DNA from: Bog-532 sp963775825
GTDB taxonomy: Bacteria; Actinomycetota; Actinomycetes; Streptosporangiales; Streptosporangiaceae
Reading direction: 5' to 3'
Assembly (NCBI GenBank): GCA_963775825.1
Contig: CAVZKY010000032.1
Location: forward strand, 1-64,000
DNA length: 64,000 bases
Position numbers and translations under genes: made by a program. The notes beneath the pieces were generated by a model. It was not told the origin of the DNA and made no database searches. It was given only the letters and a program-made list of their open reading frames with translations. Shown here piece by piece: positions 10,035 through 18,286 of the stretch (positions are counted from its first letter, which is position 1; each line of letters starts with the position of its first letter).

Positions 10035-10532
10035 TCAATACGACCGCGCGGGCGGCCGTCGGTTGCTGGTGTATGTCGCCCTTATCGGTGCTCTGGCCAG
10101 GTTAGGGCCTGACTGGCCCTGCTGCCGATTCATATACAGGTCCATGCCCTCCCGCACGTCGCGGGCGAACCGGCCGGCCGAGCGGACCTGGGCGATGGCG
10201 GCCTTCTGGGTGCGCCAGACGGCCCGGGAGGTGCGCCAGGCCATGCGGGCCGTACTCCACTGGTCCTGAGTCCGGGCCTGCGCCGGGGCCTGGCGCCGGG
10301 CCGCTGCCCCGGGCTGGGTTCGCGGCCTGGCCGGCGGCAGGGCGGGCGCCGGACGGGCGGCGGGGCCCCGCCCGGTCGTGTCCGGCTGCGGGGGCCAGAA
10401 GGGCCCGGCTGCTGCTCCGGACCGGTCGCCGACCACCCGGACGGAGATGGCCCGGCCCACCGCCGTCGCGCGGCGGTAACCGGTGATACCGGCCGCCGCG
10501 CCCACCGACAGCCAGAACGCCCGGCGGATCAC
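10035..10532 (-). CDS. DUF6167-type small protein, intact copy
   Basis: A 165-aa protein of the family that sits between DUF948 and alaS in many actinomycetes. Its function is unknown. An N-terminal hydrophobic segment (FWLSVGAAAGITGY, residues 5-19) suggests membrane association. A Pro/Arg/Ala-rich middle follows, and then the conserved basic helix RMAWRTSRAVWRTQKAAIAQ and RFARDVREGMDLYM. The GTG start overlaps the DUF948 stop (GTGA, 10529-10532), which implies co-translation. The 3' end runs 21 bp before alaS. A truncated second copy lies at 6385-6771. Confidence 0.75.
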   Translation of the reverse strand: MIRRAFWLSVGAAAGITGYRRATAVGRAISVRVVGDRSGAAAGPFWPPQPDTTGRGPAARPAPALPPARPRTQPGAAARRQAPAQARTQDQWSTARMAWRTSRAVWRTQKAAIAQVRSAGRFARDVREGMDLYMNRQQGQSGPNLARAPIRATYTSNRRPPARSY

Positions 10533-11197
10533 CGGCGTCCGCCGGACGGGGCCAGCGAACGGCGGCTGGGGACGGCGGCCTGCGGCAGGCCGCCGACGGC
10601 GGCTCCGTCGCCCTGCTGGGCTACCGGCTGCACGGCCGGCTGGGCGACCGGCTGCACGGCCGACTGGGCGACCGGCTGCACGGCCGACTGGGCGACCGGC
10701 TGCACGGCCGGCCGGGCGACCGGCTTGGCGGCCGGCCGGGCTACTGGCTCGGCGATGGACGGGGCGGTGGACGGGGCGGCGCGGTCGGCGGCGGGCGCAA
10801 CGGCCCGCTCCGGCCGCACCGTCCCGGCTCGGCGGATCGCGACGGCGCGGCGTACCCCGTAGACGAAGGCACCCGCGCGTCCCGCCGGGCCCGCGGAGAT
10901 CGCCTGGCCCAGCCCGGCCAGCGCCGAGACCTGGTCGGTGAGCTGAGACATGCCGGCGTTCAGCTCGTCCATGCCCGCCGTCACCGTGCTGGTGGCGTCG
11001 AGCTGCTGGTTGGCGCGGTCCACGGCGGCCTGCACCCGCTCGAACACGGTGTCGCTGCGCGACCGCATGTCGGCCACCAGGCGGGTGCCCTCGGAGATCA
11101 GCCGGGCGAGCCGGATCAGGACATAGACGCCGGCGCAGACCAGCACGGCGAAAAAGAAGGCGGCGACCAGCGCAGCCAGATCCCCTGCGTTGTGCAT
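10529..11197 (-). CDS. DUF948 membrane protein with repetitive Ala/Val/Pro/Gln C-terminus
   Basis: A 222-aa single-pass protein. The N-terminal membrane helix (LAALVAAFFFAVLVCAGVYV, about residues 7-28) is followed by a helical, coiled-coil-prone region (RSRSDTVFERVQAAVDRANQ to residue about 100), as in the DUF948 family, which has no assigned role. Residues 150-205 are low complexity, with the octapeptide AVQPVAQS repeated from a 24-bp DNA repeat. The gene heads the DUF948-DUF6167-alaS-ruvX-mltG run. In related genomes rpsD often separates it from rarA, but here the gap holds only a short repeat. Confidence 0.82.
   Translation of the reverse strand: MHNAGDLAALVAAFFFAVLVCAGVYVLIRLARLISEGTRLVADMRSRSDTVFERVQAAVDRANQQLDATSTVTAGMDELNAGMSQLTDQVSALAGLGQAISAGPAGRAGAFVYGVRRAVAIRRAGTVRPERAVAPAADRAAPSTAPSIAEPVARPAAKPVARPAVQPVAQSAVQPVAQSAVQPVAQPAVQPVAQQGDGAAVGGLPQAAVPSRRSLAPSGGRR
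10628..10747. repeat. 24-bp coding minisatellite in the DUF948 gene
   Basis: Units beginning ctgcacggccgg start at 10628, 10652, 10676 and 10700, followed by a degenerate unit. The period of 24 keeps the frame and encodes the AVQPVAQS-type octapeptide near the 3' end of the gene. Confidence 0.85.
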
Positions 11198-11244
11198 GCG
11201 GGCTTCCTTACGTGGCAGGCGTTGCTCTTCAAGGCAGGCGTTAC

Positions 11245-11295
11245 TGTCTGGCCGACCCTATCGCGCGGCACTGCCTGGCCGACCCTATCGCGCGG
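11245..11295. repeat. 27-bp tandem duplication of the rarA stop region
   Basis: The block ctggccgaccctatcgcg occurs at 11248 and 11275. The stop codon of rarA (cta at 11285-11287 on the plus strand) is repeated at 11258-11260. Because 27 is a multiple of three, reading through the first stop gives GRPGSAAR and a second stop in the same frame. Confidence 0.88.
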
Positions 11296-12652
11296 CGGAA
11301 CCGCCTGGCCTGCGGAGGATGGCGCGGATCCGGCCAGCGCGCTCCGCGTAACGGGCCTCCATCCCGTGGGCGGAAGGCTCATAGTAGACACGATCGGCCA
11401 CCGGGTCAGGAGCATAACGCTGAGTTACGACTCCTTCCTCGTAATCGTGCGGGTAGAGGTACTCCTCGCCGTGCCCCAGGGCCTGCGCCCCGGCGTAGTG
11501 GGCGTCCCGCAGGTGCGCGGGCACCGGGCCGACCAGGCCGGCCCGCACATCGGCGGAGGCCGCGCTGATCGCCTTGATGACCGCATTCGACTTGGGGGCG
11601 AGGGCCAGATGGATCACGGCCTGGGCCAGGTTGATCCGGGCCTCGGGCAGCCCGACGAACTCCACGGCCTGCGCCGCCGCGATCGCGACCTGCAGCGCGG
11701 TCGGGTCGGCCATGCCGACGTCCTCGCTGGCGTGCACGATGATCCGGCGGGCGATGAAACGGGGATCCTCCCCGGCCTCGATCATCCGGGCCAGGTAGTG
11801 CAGCGCGGCATCGGCGTCGCTGCCCCGGATGCTCTTGATGAACGCGCTGATCACGTCGTAGTGCTGGTCCCCGCCGCGGTCGTAGCGGACGGCCGCGCGG
11901 TCCACGGCCCGCTCCAGCGCCGTGGTGTCGATCTGGCCGCCGGCGGCCACGCCCAGCGCGGCGGCCTCCAGATAGGTCAGCGCCCGCCGGGCGTCACCGC
12001 CGGCCAGCCGGACCAGGTGCTCCAGCGCCTCGTCCGCCAGCGTGACCGACCCGTCCAGGCCCCGCCCGTCGGTGAGCGCCCGGCGGATGACGCCGCGGAT
12101 GTCGTCGTCGGACAGCGGGGTGAGGGTCAGCAGCAGCGAGCGGGACAGCAGCGGGCTGACCACGGAGAAGAACGGGTTCTCGGTGGTGGCGCCGATGAAG
12201 GACACCCAGCGGTTCTCCACCGCGGGCAGCAGCGCGTCCTGCTGGGTCTTGCTGAACCGGTGCACCTCGTCGACGAACAGGACGGTCTGCTTGCCGGTCA
12301 GGCCGAGCTCGCGGCGGGCGTTCTCCACCGCGGCCCGGACGTCCTTGACCCCGGCGGTCACCGCCGACAGCTCAACGAAACGCCGCCGCGTCGCCTGGGA
12401 CACCACGTAGGCGAGCGTGGTCTTGCCGGTGCCGGGCGGCCCCCACAGGAGCAGGGACATCGGCGCGTCGTTATCGGTCAGCTTGCGGAACGGCGTGCCT
12501 TCCCCGGTCAGGTGCCGCTGGCCGACGACCTCATCGAGGGTACGCGGACGCATCCGCACCGCGAGCGGCGCGGCCGCCGCCGCGGCCTGCTCCTCGGCTT
12601 CGTCGAACAGGCTGCCGGACCGGGCCGCCTGGCCTCCATATGCTCTGGCCAC
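11285..12652 (-). CDS. rarA: Replication-associated recombination protein A (RarA/MgsA AAA+ ATPase)
   Basis: A 455-aa AAA+ clamp-loader-like ATPase acting at stalled replication forks. Walker A is GPPGTGKTT (about residues 71-79), Walker B is VLFVDEVHRF, and the sensor region is GATTENPFFSV. The C-terminal MgsA oligomerisation domain includes SAFIKSIRGSDADAALHYLA and LPEARINLAQAVIHLALAPK. The ORF starts with GTG at 12652. Residues 1-25 before RPRTLDEVVGQRHL are variable. The length matches the family. The hairpin at 12771 lies upstream, so rarA is probably transcribed separately from aspS. Confidence 0.93.
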   Translation of the reverse strand: MARAYGGQAARSGSLFDEAEEQAAAAAAPLAVRMRPRTLDEVVGQRHLTGEGTPFRKLTDNDAPMSLLLWGPPGTGKTTLAYVVSQATRRRFVELSAVTAGVKDVRAAVENARRELGLTGKQTVLFVDEVHRFSKTQQDALLPAVENRWVSFIGATTENPFFSVVSPLLSRSLLLTLTPLSDDDIRGVIRRALTDGRGLDGSVTLADEALEHLVRLAGGDARRALTYLEAAALGVAAGGQIDTTALERAVDRAAVRYDRGGDQHYDVISAFIKSIRGSDADAALHYLARMIEAGEDPRFIARRIIVHASEDVGMADPTALQVAIAAAQAVEFVGLPEARINLAQAVIHLALAPKSNAVIKAISAASADVRAGLVGPVPAHLRDAHYAGAQALGHGEEYLYPHDYEEGVVTQRYAPDPVADRVYYEPSAHGMEARYAERAGRIRAILRRPGGSAAR

Positions 12653-12770
12653 ACACTGACAGTAACCCGACGGTGCAGTAAAACGTCACAACGCGGCCAT
12701 TTTCCATGATCGTGTGTCGTTTTCCGCCCTAAAGCGCGGTTCCGGCAAGCCCTCGCGGGCCCCGTCGGGG

Positions 12771-12820
12771 TTTACCGGGAGCGGTTTCAGCGTTATCCAC
12801 TGAAACCGCTCCCCGTAAAT
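12771..12820. terminator. 50-bp near-perfect hairpin, likely transcription terminator after aspS
   Basis: The arms tttaccgggagcggtttcag and ctgaaaccgctccccgtaaa flank a 9-nt loop. It lies between aspS (minus, ends 13180) and the rarA start. There is no long T run, which is common for actinobacterial hairpins. A sequence-related hairpin of the same length lies at 38392-38441. Confidence 0.75.
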
Positions 12821-12845
12821 CGAGGACAAGCCGGGCGGGGCCGGG

Positions 12846-13185
12846 CCCTGGCGGAGTCGGCCCCCGGCGGGGTCGGGCCCCGGCGGGGTCGGGCCCCGGC
12901 GGGATCAGCCCCCGGCGCGATCAGCCCCCGGCGCGATCAGCCCCCGGCGCGATCAGCCCGGCGCGATCAGCCCCCGGCGCGATCAGGCTCGCCCGGCGCG
13001 ATCAGCCCCCGGCGCGATCAGCCCGGCGCGATCAGCCCCCGGCGCGATCAGCCCCCGGCGCGATCAGCCCCGGCGCGATCAGCCCCCGGCGCGATCAGCC
13101 CCCGGCGCGGATCAGCCCCCGGCGGGATCAGCCCCCGGCGGGATCAGGCCCCCGCGGGGGCCCGGCCAGACGCGCGGGGTCAGGC
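12846..13185. repeat. Array of 14-16 bp GATCAG repeats downstream of and touching the aspS stop
   Basis: About 16 units carry gatcag followed by three to five c and then ggcgc. Three more degenerate units (gtcgg in place of gatcag) lie at the far side. Unit length varies only with the C run (gatcagcccggcgc 14, one more c 15, two more 16). The aspS stop context (ggtcaggccccggcg at 13178) has the same form, so the units look like serial copies of the aspS 3' end. On the minus strand each copy contains a TGA. Confidence 0.9.
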
Positions 13186-14982
13186 CCCGGCGGGGGCGGC
13201 GGGCTGGCCGCCGGTCTGGGCGGTCTGCGTGCGGACGGGGGCATCGATGCCCGCCTCCCGGCGCTGCTCGGGCGTGATCGGGGTGGGCGCACCAGTGAGC
13301 GGGTCCAGCCCGGATGCGGCCTTCGGAAACGCGATGACCTCGCGGATGGTGTCCCGCCCGGCCAGCAGCATGATCAGCCGGTCCCAGCCGAACGCGATGC
13401 CGCCGTGCGGGGGCGGCCCGAACTTGAACGTGTCCAGCAGGAAGCCGAACTGGGACTGGGCCTCCTCGTGGGACAGCCCGATCACCTCGAAGACCTGCTC
13501 CTGCGTCTGCTGCCGGTGGATACGGATCGACCCGCCGCCGATCTCGTAGCCGTTGCACACCATGTCGTAGGCGTCGGCGATCGCGCCGCCGGGATCAGCG
13601 GCGAACTTGTCGGCCCACTCCGGCAGCGGGGCGGTGAACGGGTGGTGCACCGAAGTCCAGCCGCCGTTGCCGTCTTCCTCGAACATGGGGGCGTCGACGA
13701 CCCAGGTGAACGCCCAGGCGCCGGGGTCGATGAGGCCGCAGCGGCGGCCGATCTCCAGCCGGGCCGCGCCGAGCAGCTCGCGGGCGGCGGACGGGGTGCC
13801 GGCCGCGAAGAACACGCAGTCGCCGGGCTCAGCGCCGGCCGCGGCGGCCAGGCCGGACTTCTCCTCATCGGACAGGTTCTTGACCACCGGGCCGGACGCT
13901 GACAGCGCCCCGGACGGCTCGACCGACACGTAGGCCAGGCCGCGGGCGCCGCGGGCCCGCGCCCACTCCTGCCAGCCGTCCAGCTCGCGGCGGGTCTGGG
14001 CCGCCCCGCCGGGCATGACCACCGCCCCGACGTACGCGGCCTGGAACACGCGGAACTGCGTCTTCGCGAAGTAGTCGGTCAGGTCCACCAGCTCGCAGCC
14101 GAAGCGCAGGTCGGGCTTGTCCGACCCGTAGCGAGCCATCGCGTCGGCGTAGGTCATCCGGGGCAGCGGCAGCGGGATCTCGTAGCCGAGGATCTGGCCC
14201 CACAGCTGGCGGACCAGGTCTTCGCCCACCGCTATCACGTCTTCCCGGGTGATGAACGACATCTCCACGTCGATCTGGGTGAACTCGGGCTGCCGATCGG
14301 CCCGGAAGTCCTCGTCGCGGAAGCAGCGGGCGAGCTGGTAGTACCGTTCGAGCCCGCCGACCATGAGGAGCTGCTTGAACAGCTGCGGCGACTGGGGCAG
14401 CGCGTACCAGTGGCCCGGGCGCAGCCGGACCGGCACCAGGAAGTCCCGCGCCCCTTCCGGCGTGGAGCGGGTCAGGTCCGGGGTCTCCACGTACACGAAT
14501 CCGTGGTCGCGCATCACGTCGCTGACCAGGTAGGTGGCCTGGGAGCGGATCCGCAGGGCCCGGGCCATCGGCTCGCGGCGGATGTCCAGGTAACGGTAAC
14601 GGAGCCGGACCTCCTCGCTCAGGTCCGCGGTGCCCTCGATGGGGAACGGCAGCGGGTCGGCCTCGCTGAGCACCTCGAGGGCGTCGGCGGTGACCTCGAC
14701 CGCACCGGTGGGCAGGTCGGGGTTCTCATTCCCGGCCGGCCGGGCCCGCACGGTGCCTTCTATACGCACGCAGAACTCGGCCCGCAGGCCGTGCCCAGGG
14801 TCCTCACCAGCGGCGGCCGCGTCGTCGCCGCGCCAGACGACCTGGACCACGCCGCTGGCGTCCCGCAGGTCGATGAACACGACACCGCCGTGGTCGCGCC
14901 GCCGTGCTACCCAGCCGGCCAGCACGACCGTTTCGCCGGCGTCCGACGCACGCAGCGTCCCCGCCCCATGGGTGCGGATCAT
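13180..14982 (-). CDS. aspS: Aspartate-tRNA ligase
   Basis: Class II synthetase, 600 aa, the bacterial AspRS length. The N-terminal OB fold (VVLAGWVARRRDHGGVVFIDLRD split over residues 21-43) binds the anticodon. The core has YRYLDIRR, motif 2 FRDEDFRADRQPEFTQIDVE (split near residue 220) and motif 3 GGIAFGWDRLIMLLAG (near 535), with the bacterial GAD insertion between. The tail GQPAAPAGA is low complexity. hisS, its usual actinobacterial neighbour on the upstream side, is not present: the MBL-fold gene is only 67 bp away. Confidence 0.95.
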   Translation of the reverse strand: MIRTHGAGTLRASDAGETVVLAGWVARRRDHGGVVFIDLRDASGVVQVVWRGDDAAAAGEDPGHGLRAEFCVRIEGTVRARPAGNENPDLPTGAVEVTADALEVLSEADPLPFPIEGTADLSEEVRLRYRYLDIRREPMARALRIRSQATYLVSDVMRDHGFVYVETPDLTRSTPEGARDFLVPVRLRPGHWYALPQSPQLFKQLLMVGGLERYYQLARCFRDEDFRADRQPEFTQIDVEMSFITREDVIAVGEDLVRQLWGQILGYEIPLPLPRMTYADAMARYGSDKPDLRFGCELVDLTDYFAKTQFRVFQAAYVGAVVMPGGAAQTRRELDGWQEWARARGARGLAYVSVEPSGALSASGPVVKNLSDEEKSGLAAAAGAEPGDCVFFAAGTPSAARELLGAARLEIGRRCGLIDPGAWAFTWVVDAPMFEEDGNGGWTSVHHPFTAPLPEWADKFAADPGGAIADAYDMVCNGYEIGGGSIRIHRQQTQEQVFEVIGLSHEEAQSQFGFLLDTFKFGPPPHGGIAFGWDRLIMLLAGRDTIREVIAFPKAASGLDPLTGAPTPITPEQRREAGIDAPVRTQTAQTGGQPAAPAGA

Positions 14983-15049
14983 TAAAGCCTCGCCTTTCGC
15001 ATGTTAAATTCCCACCGGGCCCTGGCGGCCGCGGCATAGCCTGCGCCGC

Positions 15050-15769
15050 TCACAGCCCCCGGGCCGGGCCGCGGCCCGGCACCAGCCCAGCCAGGAATGG
15101 ATTGCTGCCGCGCTCGGCGCCAATCGTCGTCGCCGGGCCGTGCCCGGAAAGAACGATCGTCTCATCCGGCAGCGGCAGGCAGACCCGGGCCAGGCTGGCC
15201 AGCATCGTGTTGTAGTCACCGCCGGGCAGGTCGGTGCGGCCGATCGAGCCCGCGAACAGCAGGTCCCCGGAGAACATCGTGCCCGCGGTCGCTTCCCGCC
15301 CCGCTTCGCGACCCGGTTCCTGCCCCGGATGCCGGAACGTCACCGATCCCGGGGTGTGGCCGGGCGCGTGGTCCACCACCAGCTCCACGCCGGCCAGGGT
15401 CAGCGTCATCCCGTCGGTCAGCTCCAGCACGTCGTCCGGCTCGCTGAAGGTCAGCCCGCCAAACAGGTCCTGGCCGGGCCCGAGGGAAAAGCCGCGGGCC
15501 GGGTCGGACAGCAGAGCCCGGTCGGCCGGGTGGATGTAGGCCGGAATGTCCTTCGCGCCGCAGACCGGGGCCACCGACCAGATGTGATCGATGTGGCCGT
15601 GGGTGAGCAGCACGGCGACCGGCTTGAGGCGGTACTCGGCAAGGATGTCGTCGATGCCGCCGACGGCGTCCTGCCCGGGGTCAACGATCACGCACTCCTC
15701 GCCGGGCGCGGGTGCGATGACATAGCAATTCGCCGCGAAACCGCCCGCAGGGAACCCGGTGACAAGCAC
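15050..15769 (-). CDS. MBL-fold metallo-hydrolase (glyoxalase II-like)
   Basis: A 239-aa beta-lactamase-fold hydrolase. The metal motif HGHIDH (LTHGHIDHIW, near residue 57) and later ligands DHAPGHTPGSV (second His) and MFSGDLLFAGSIGRTDLPGG (bridging Asp) are all present, followed by a C-terminal SGHGPATTIGAE His. The order of elements is that of the YcbL/GloB-like group found next to hisS-aspS in actinomycetes. The substrate is not known, and a thioester such as S-lactoylglutathione or a mycothiol analogue is only a guess. GTG start at 15769 with GGAAAGGA upstream. Divergent from the cyclophilin gene. Confidence 0.85.
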   Translation of the reverse strand: MLVTGFPAGGFAANCYVIAPAPGEECVIVDPGQDAVGGIDDILAEYRLKPVAVLLTHGHIDHIWSVAPVCGAKDIPAYIHPADRALLSDPARGFSLGPGQDLFGGLTFSEPDDVLELTDGMTLTLAGVELVVDHAPGHTPGSVTFRHPGQEPGREAGREATAGTMFSGDLLFAGSIGRTDLPGGDYNTMLASLARVCLPLPDETIVLSGHGPATTIGAERGSNPFLAGLVPGRGPARGL

Positions 15770-15983
15770 GGTCGTCCTTTCCTGACGGATCTCGCGGCGG
15801 GTTTACCGGAACTCGCCAGCTGAGTCCGTGACAATGCAGTTCAGTCCGTACAGGCTACCGAGCCGGACGGTACGGCTGCGAACCGATAACGGCGGTACCG
15901 CGCTAACGGCTATCCAGGTACGATTCGCGAAGTTTCGCTGATTGCGGGACCGCCGGCATCCTGAACAGAGGAGGACCTGACCG

Positions 15984-16808
15984 GTGGCGGGAAAAAAGGA
16001 GCGGGAGCGCCAGCTCGCCCGGGAGCGGCACTTGCGGCAGGCGGCACGCCGCGCGGAGCGCGCGCGCAAGAGACGGATCCGGGCGCTCGCCGTCGGCGGG
16101 GTCTGCGTACTGCTGGCCATCGGCGTCGGCACGTACTTTCTGGTCGGAACGAGCGGCGGTAAATCCGCCGCGGCATCGTCCTCGGCCTCCCCCTCCCCCA
16201 CTGCTTCGGCCACATCCACGGGAGCGGCGACGGTCGCCGAGCCCGCCCACCACTGCACCTATACCAAGAGCGGGACGGCCGCCCGGAAGGTCAGCCTGCC
16301 GCCGTCGGCGCCGCCCTACACGGCGAGCTATCAGGCCACAATCACGACCAACCGCGGCACGATTAACATCAACCTGCTCAACAGCACGGCGACGTGCACC
16401 GTCAATTCATTTGTGCACCTGGCCGAGCAGGATTACTTCAATAACACAAAATGCCATCGGCTGACCACCGAGAGTATCTACGTGCTCCAGTGCGGCGACC
16501 CGACCGGAACGGGAACCGGGGGCCCCGGATACGAGTTCGGCAGCGAGAACCTGAAGGGCGCGACGTACCCGGCGGGCACCGTGGCCATGGCCAATACCGG
16601 GCAGCCCAACAGCAATGGCAGCCAGTTTTTCCTGGTCTACAAGAACACGCCGCTTCCCGCGAGCTATACGCCGTTCGGCACGATCACCCAGGGCCTGCCG
16701 GTCGTCGGCGCTATTGCCAAAGCAGGAAGTGATAACTCCAATGGCTCCGGCGACGGCCATCCGAAGGAAAACGTCGTCATCGACACGGTCACGATCAAGC
16801 AGACGTGA
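15984..16808 (+). CDS. Membrane-anchored cyclophilin-type peptidyl-prolyl isomerase
   Basis: A 274-aa protein: a very basic N-terminus (residues 1-35), one membrane helix (ALAVGGVCVLLAIGVGTYFL, about 37-57), a Ser/Ala linker, then a cyclophilin domain facing outside the membrane. Conserved blocks include FVHLAEQDYFNNTKCHRLT, VLQCGDPTGTGTGGPGYEF, GTVAMANTG, NSNGSQFFLVY and FGTITQGLPVV. The usual FHR catalytic motif reads CHR here. The GTG start is chosen because AGAGGAGGA lies 8 bases upstream. It precedes the DUF349 gene by 95 bp on the same strand, the usual arrangement beside rel. Confidence 0.9.
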   Translation: MAGKKERERQLARERHLRQAARRAERARKRRIRALAVGGVCVLLAIGVGTYFLVGTSGGKSAAASSSASPSPTASATSTGAATVAEPAHHCTYTKSGTAARKVSLPPSAPPYTASYQATITTNRGTININLLNSTATCTVNSFVHLAEQDYFNNTKCHRLTTESIYVLQCGDPTGTGTGGPGYEFGSENLKGATYPAGTVAMANTGQPNSNGSQFFLVYKNTPLPASYTPFGTITQGLPVVGAIAKAGSDNSNGSGDGHPKENVVIDTVTIKQT

Positions 16809-16903
16809 TGCAGACTAACGACCATAGCGAAGGTGTCGGCGGGACGACCGGGAAGACCTGAGGTCCCGGCCCCTCGGGGGCACACACAAGCAGGAGGTTC
16901 GCC

Positions 16904-18286
16904 GTGACCACCGCCAATCATCCGTGGGGCCGGGTTGATCCCGACGGGACGGTCTACGTGCGCACCGCCGAGGGCGAGCGGGTGATCGGCTCGTGGCAGG
17001 CGGGCAGTCCGGAGCAGGCCCTGGCCTTCTACCAGCGCAAATACGAGTCGCTTGAGACCGAGGTGGCGCTGCTGGAGCAGCGGCTGTCCTCAACCGATCT
17101 GTCCCCGGCGCAGGCGCAGGCGTCGGTGGAACGGCTCCGCACGACGATCGTGGACGCGCACGCCCTCGGCGATCTGGACGGGCTCTGTGAGCGGCTGGAC
17201 AAGCTGACCGGGGTGGTCGGGCACAAGCGCGAGGAAGTCAAGGCCGCCCGCGAGCAGGCCAGGCACAATGCCCGGGACGTCAAGGAGCGGATCGTGGCCG
17301 AGGCCGAGACCATCGCGGCCGAGGCCACGCACTGGAAGAGCAGCGGGGAGCGGATGCGCGAGCTGCTCGAGGAGTGGAAGGCCGCGCCGCATGCGGAACG
17401 GTCCGTGGAGGCGGCGCTGTGGAAGCGGCTGTCGGCGGCGCGCAACTCGTTCACCAAGCGGCGCAAGGCCTACTTCGCGGGCCTGGAGGAACAGCGTGAG
17501 GACGTCCGGGCCCGCAAGGAGAAGCTGGTCGCGGACGCCGAGTCGCTGGCCACGTCGACGGCCTGGGGCCCGACGGCGGGGACGTTCCGGGATCTGATGC
17601 GGGCCTGGAAGGCCGCCGGCCGGGCCGGACGGGAGGCCGAGGAGGAGCTGTGGACCCGGTTCAAGGCGGCCCAGGACACGTTCTTCACCGCGCGGGCCGA
17701 GGCGCTGTCGGAGAAGGACTCTGAACTGCGTGAGCACGCGGTGGCCAAGCAGGAACTGCTGGCGCAGGCGCAGGCCCTGCTCCCGGTGACCGACATCCGG
17801 GCCGCGCGGACGGCGCTGCGCGGCATCCAGGAGAAGTGGGAGCAGATCGGCGGCGTGCCGCGCGATTCTCGTGACCAGCTCGAGGGCGGCCTGCGCAAGG
17901 TGGAGGAGGCGGTCCGCAAGGCCGAGGACAACCAGTGGCGCAAGTCCAACCCGGAGGCCATCGCCCGGGCGGAAGGCACCGTCACTCAGCTCCGCACCGC
18001 CATCGACCAGCTAGAGCAGCAGCTGGCCAAGGCCAAGGAGAAAGACGACGCCACCGCCGTCCGCAACGCCGAAGAATCGATAGAAGCCCGCCGCGCCTGG
18101 CTGGCCGAAGCCGAGCGCACCCTGGCCGAGTTCAGCGGTGAGTTAGGCGGTGCTGGCCCGGGGGGCGACCCCCGGAACCCCCCGAATGCGCTCCGCGCCC
18201 GCGCGGTGGTACTTCGCCGACACACCGGCCACTCACCGGGCCCCAGGGCCCGGTTCGCTGGACCGGTCACGAGCGCCTCGCCGTAA
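16904..18286 (+). CDS. DUF349 coiled-coil protein
   Basis: A 460-aa, strongly helical, charged protein with repeated DUF349 modules: blocks such as ATHWKSSGERMRELLEEWKA, LWKRLSAARNSFTKRRKAYF and MRAWKAAGRAGREAEEELWTR recur about every 75 residues. Function is unknown, although the family is widespread next to rel in actinomycetes. GTG start with a strong GCAGGAGG 7 bases upstream. The last 45 or so codons (after AERTLAEFSGEL, about 18145) read into an inverted-repeat region rich in gggggcgaccccc and do not look like protein. In both other frames a stop occurs at once (TGA or TAG near 18137-18146), so the native end is probably there and a one-base indel may have removed it. Confidence 0.85.
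   Translation: MTTANHPWGRVDPDGTVYVRTAEGERVIGSWQAGSPEQALAFYQRKYESLETEVALLEQRLSSTDLSPAQAQASVERLRTTIVDAHALGDLDGLCERLDKLTGVVGHKREEVKAAREQARHNARDVKERIVAEAETIAAEATHWKSSGERMRELLEEWKAAPHAERSVEAALWKRLSAARNSFTKRRKAYFAGLEEQREDVRARKEKLVADAESLATSTAWGPTAGTFRDLMRAWKAAGRAGREAEEELWTRFKAAQDTFFTARAEALSEKDSELREHAVAKQELLAQAQALLPVTDIRAARTALRGIQEKWEQIGGVPRDSRDQLEGGLRKVEEAVRKAEDNQWRKSNPEAIARAEGTVTQLRTAIDQLEQQLAKAKEKDDATAVRNAEESIEARRAWLAEAERTLAEFSGELGGAGPGGDPRNPPNALRARAVVLRRHTGHSPGPRARFAGPVTSASP

Larger units (their letters stand above)
3024..10468. repeat. Direct tandem segmental duplication of about 3.72 kb (DUF6167-alaS-ruvX-mltG start)
   Basis: Positions 3024-6749 and 6750-10468 align at an offset of about 3716-3719 bp (alaS stops 3572/7290, alaS starts 6297/10013, ruvX stops 3049/6768). 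The central alaS region is almost identical, while the ruvX and DUF6167 ends differ more. At about 6750 the sequence changes from DUF6167 coding (matching about 10467) to the first codons of mltG (matching about 3024), with little or no homology at the join. The ancestral order DUF948-DUF6167-alaS-ruvX-mltG can be read directly by removing one unit. Confidence 0.9.

Noticed and set aside
12846..13185. CRISPR-like array
   Set aside because: Units are directly contiguous, 14-16 bp, with no unique spacers and no cas genes; they derive from the aspS 3' end.
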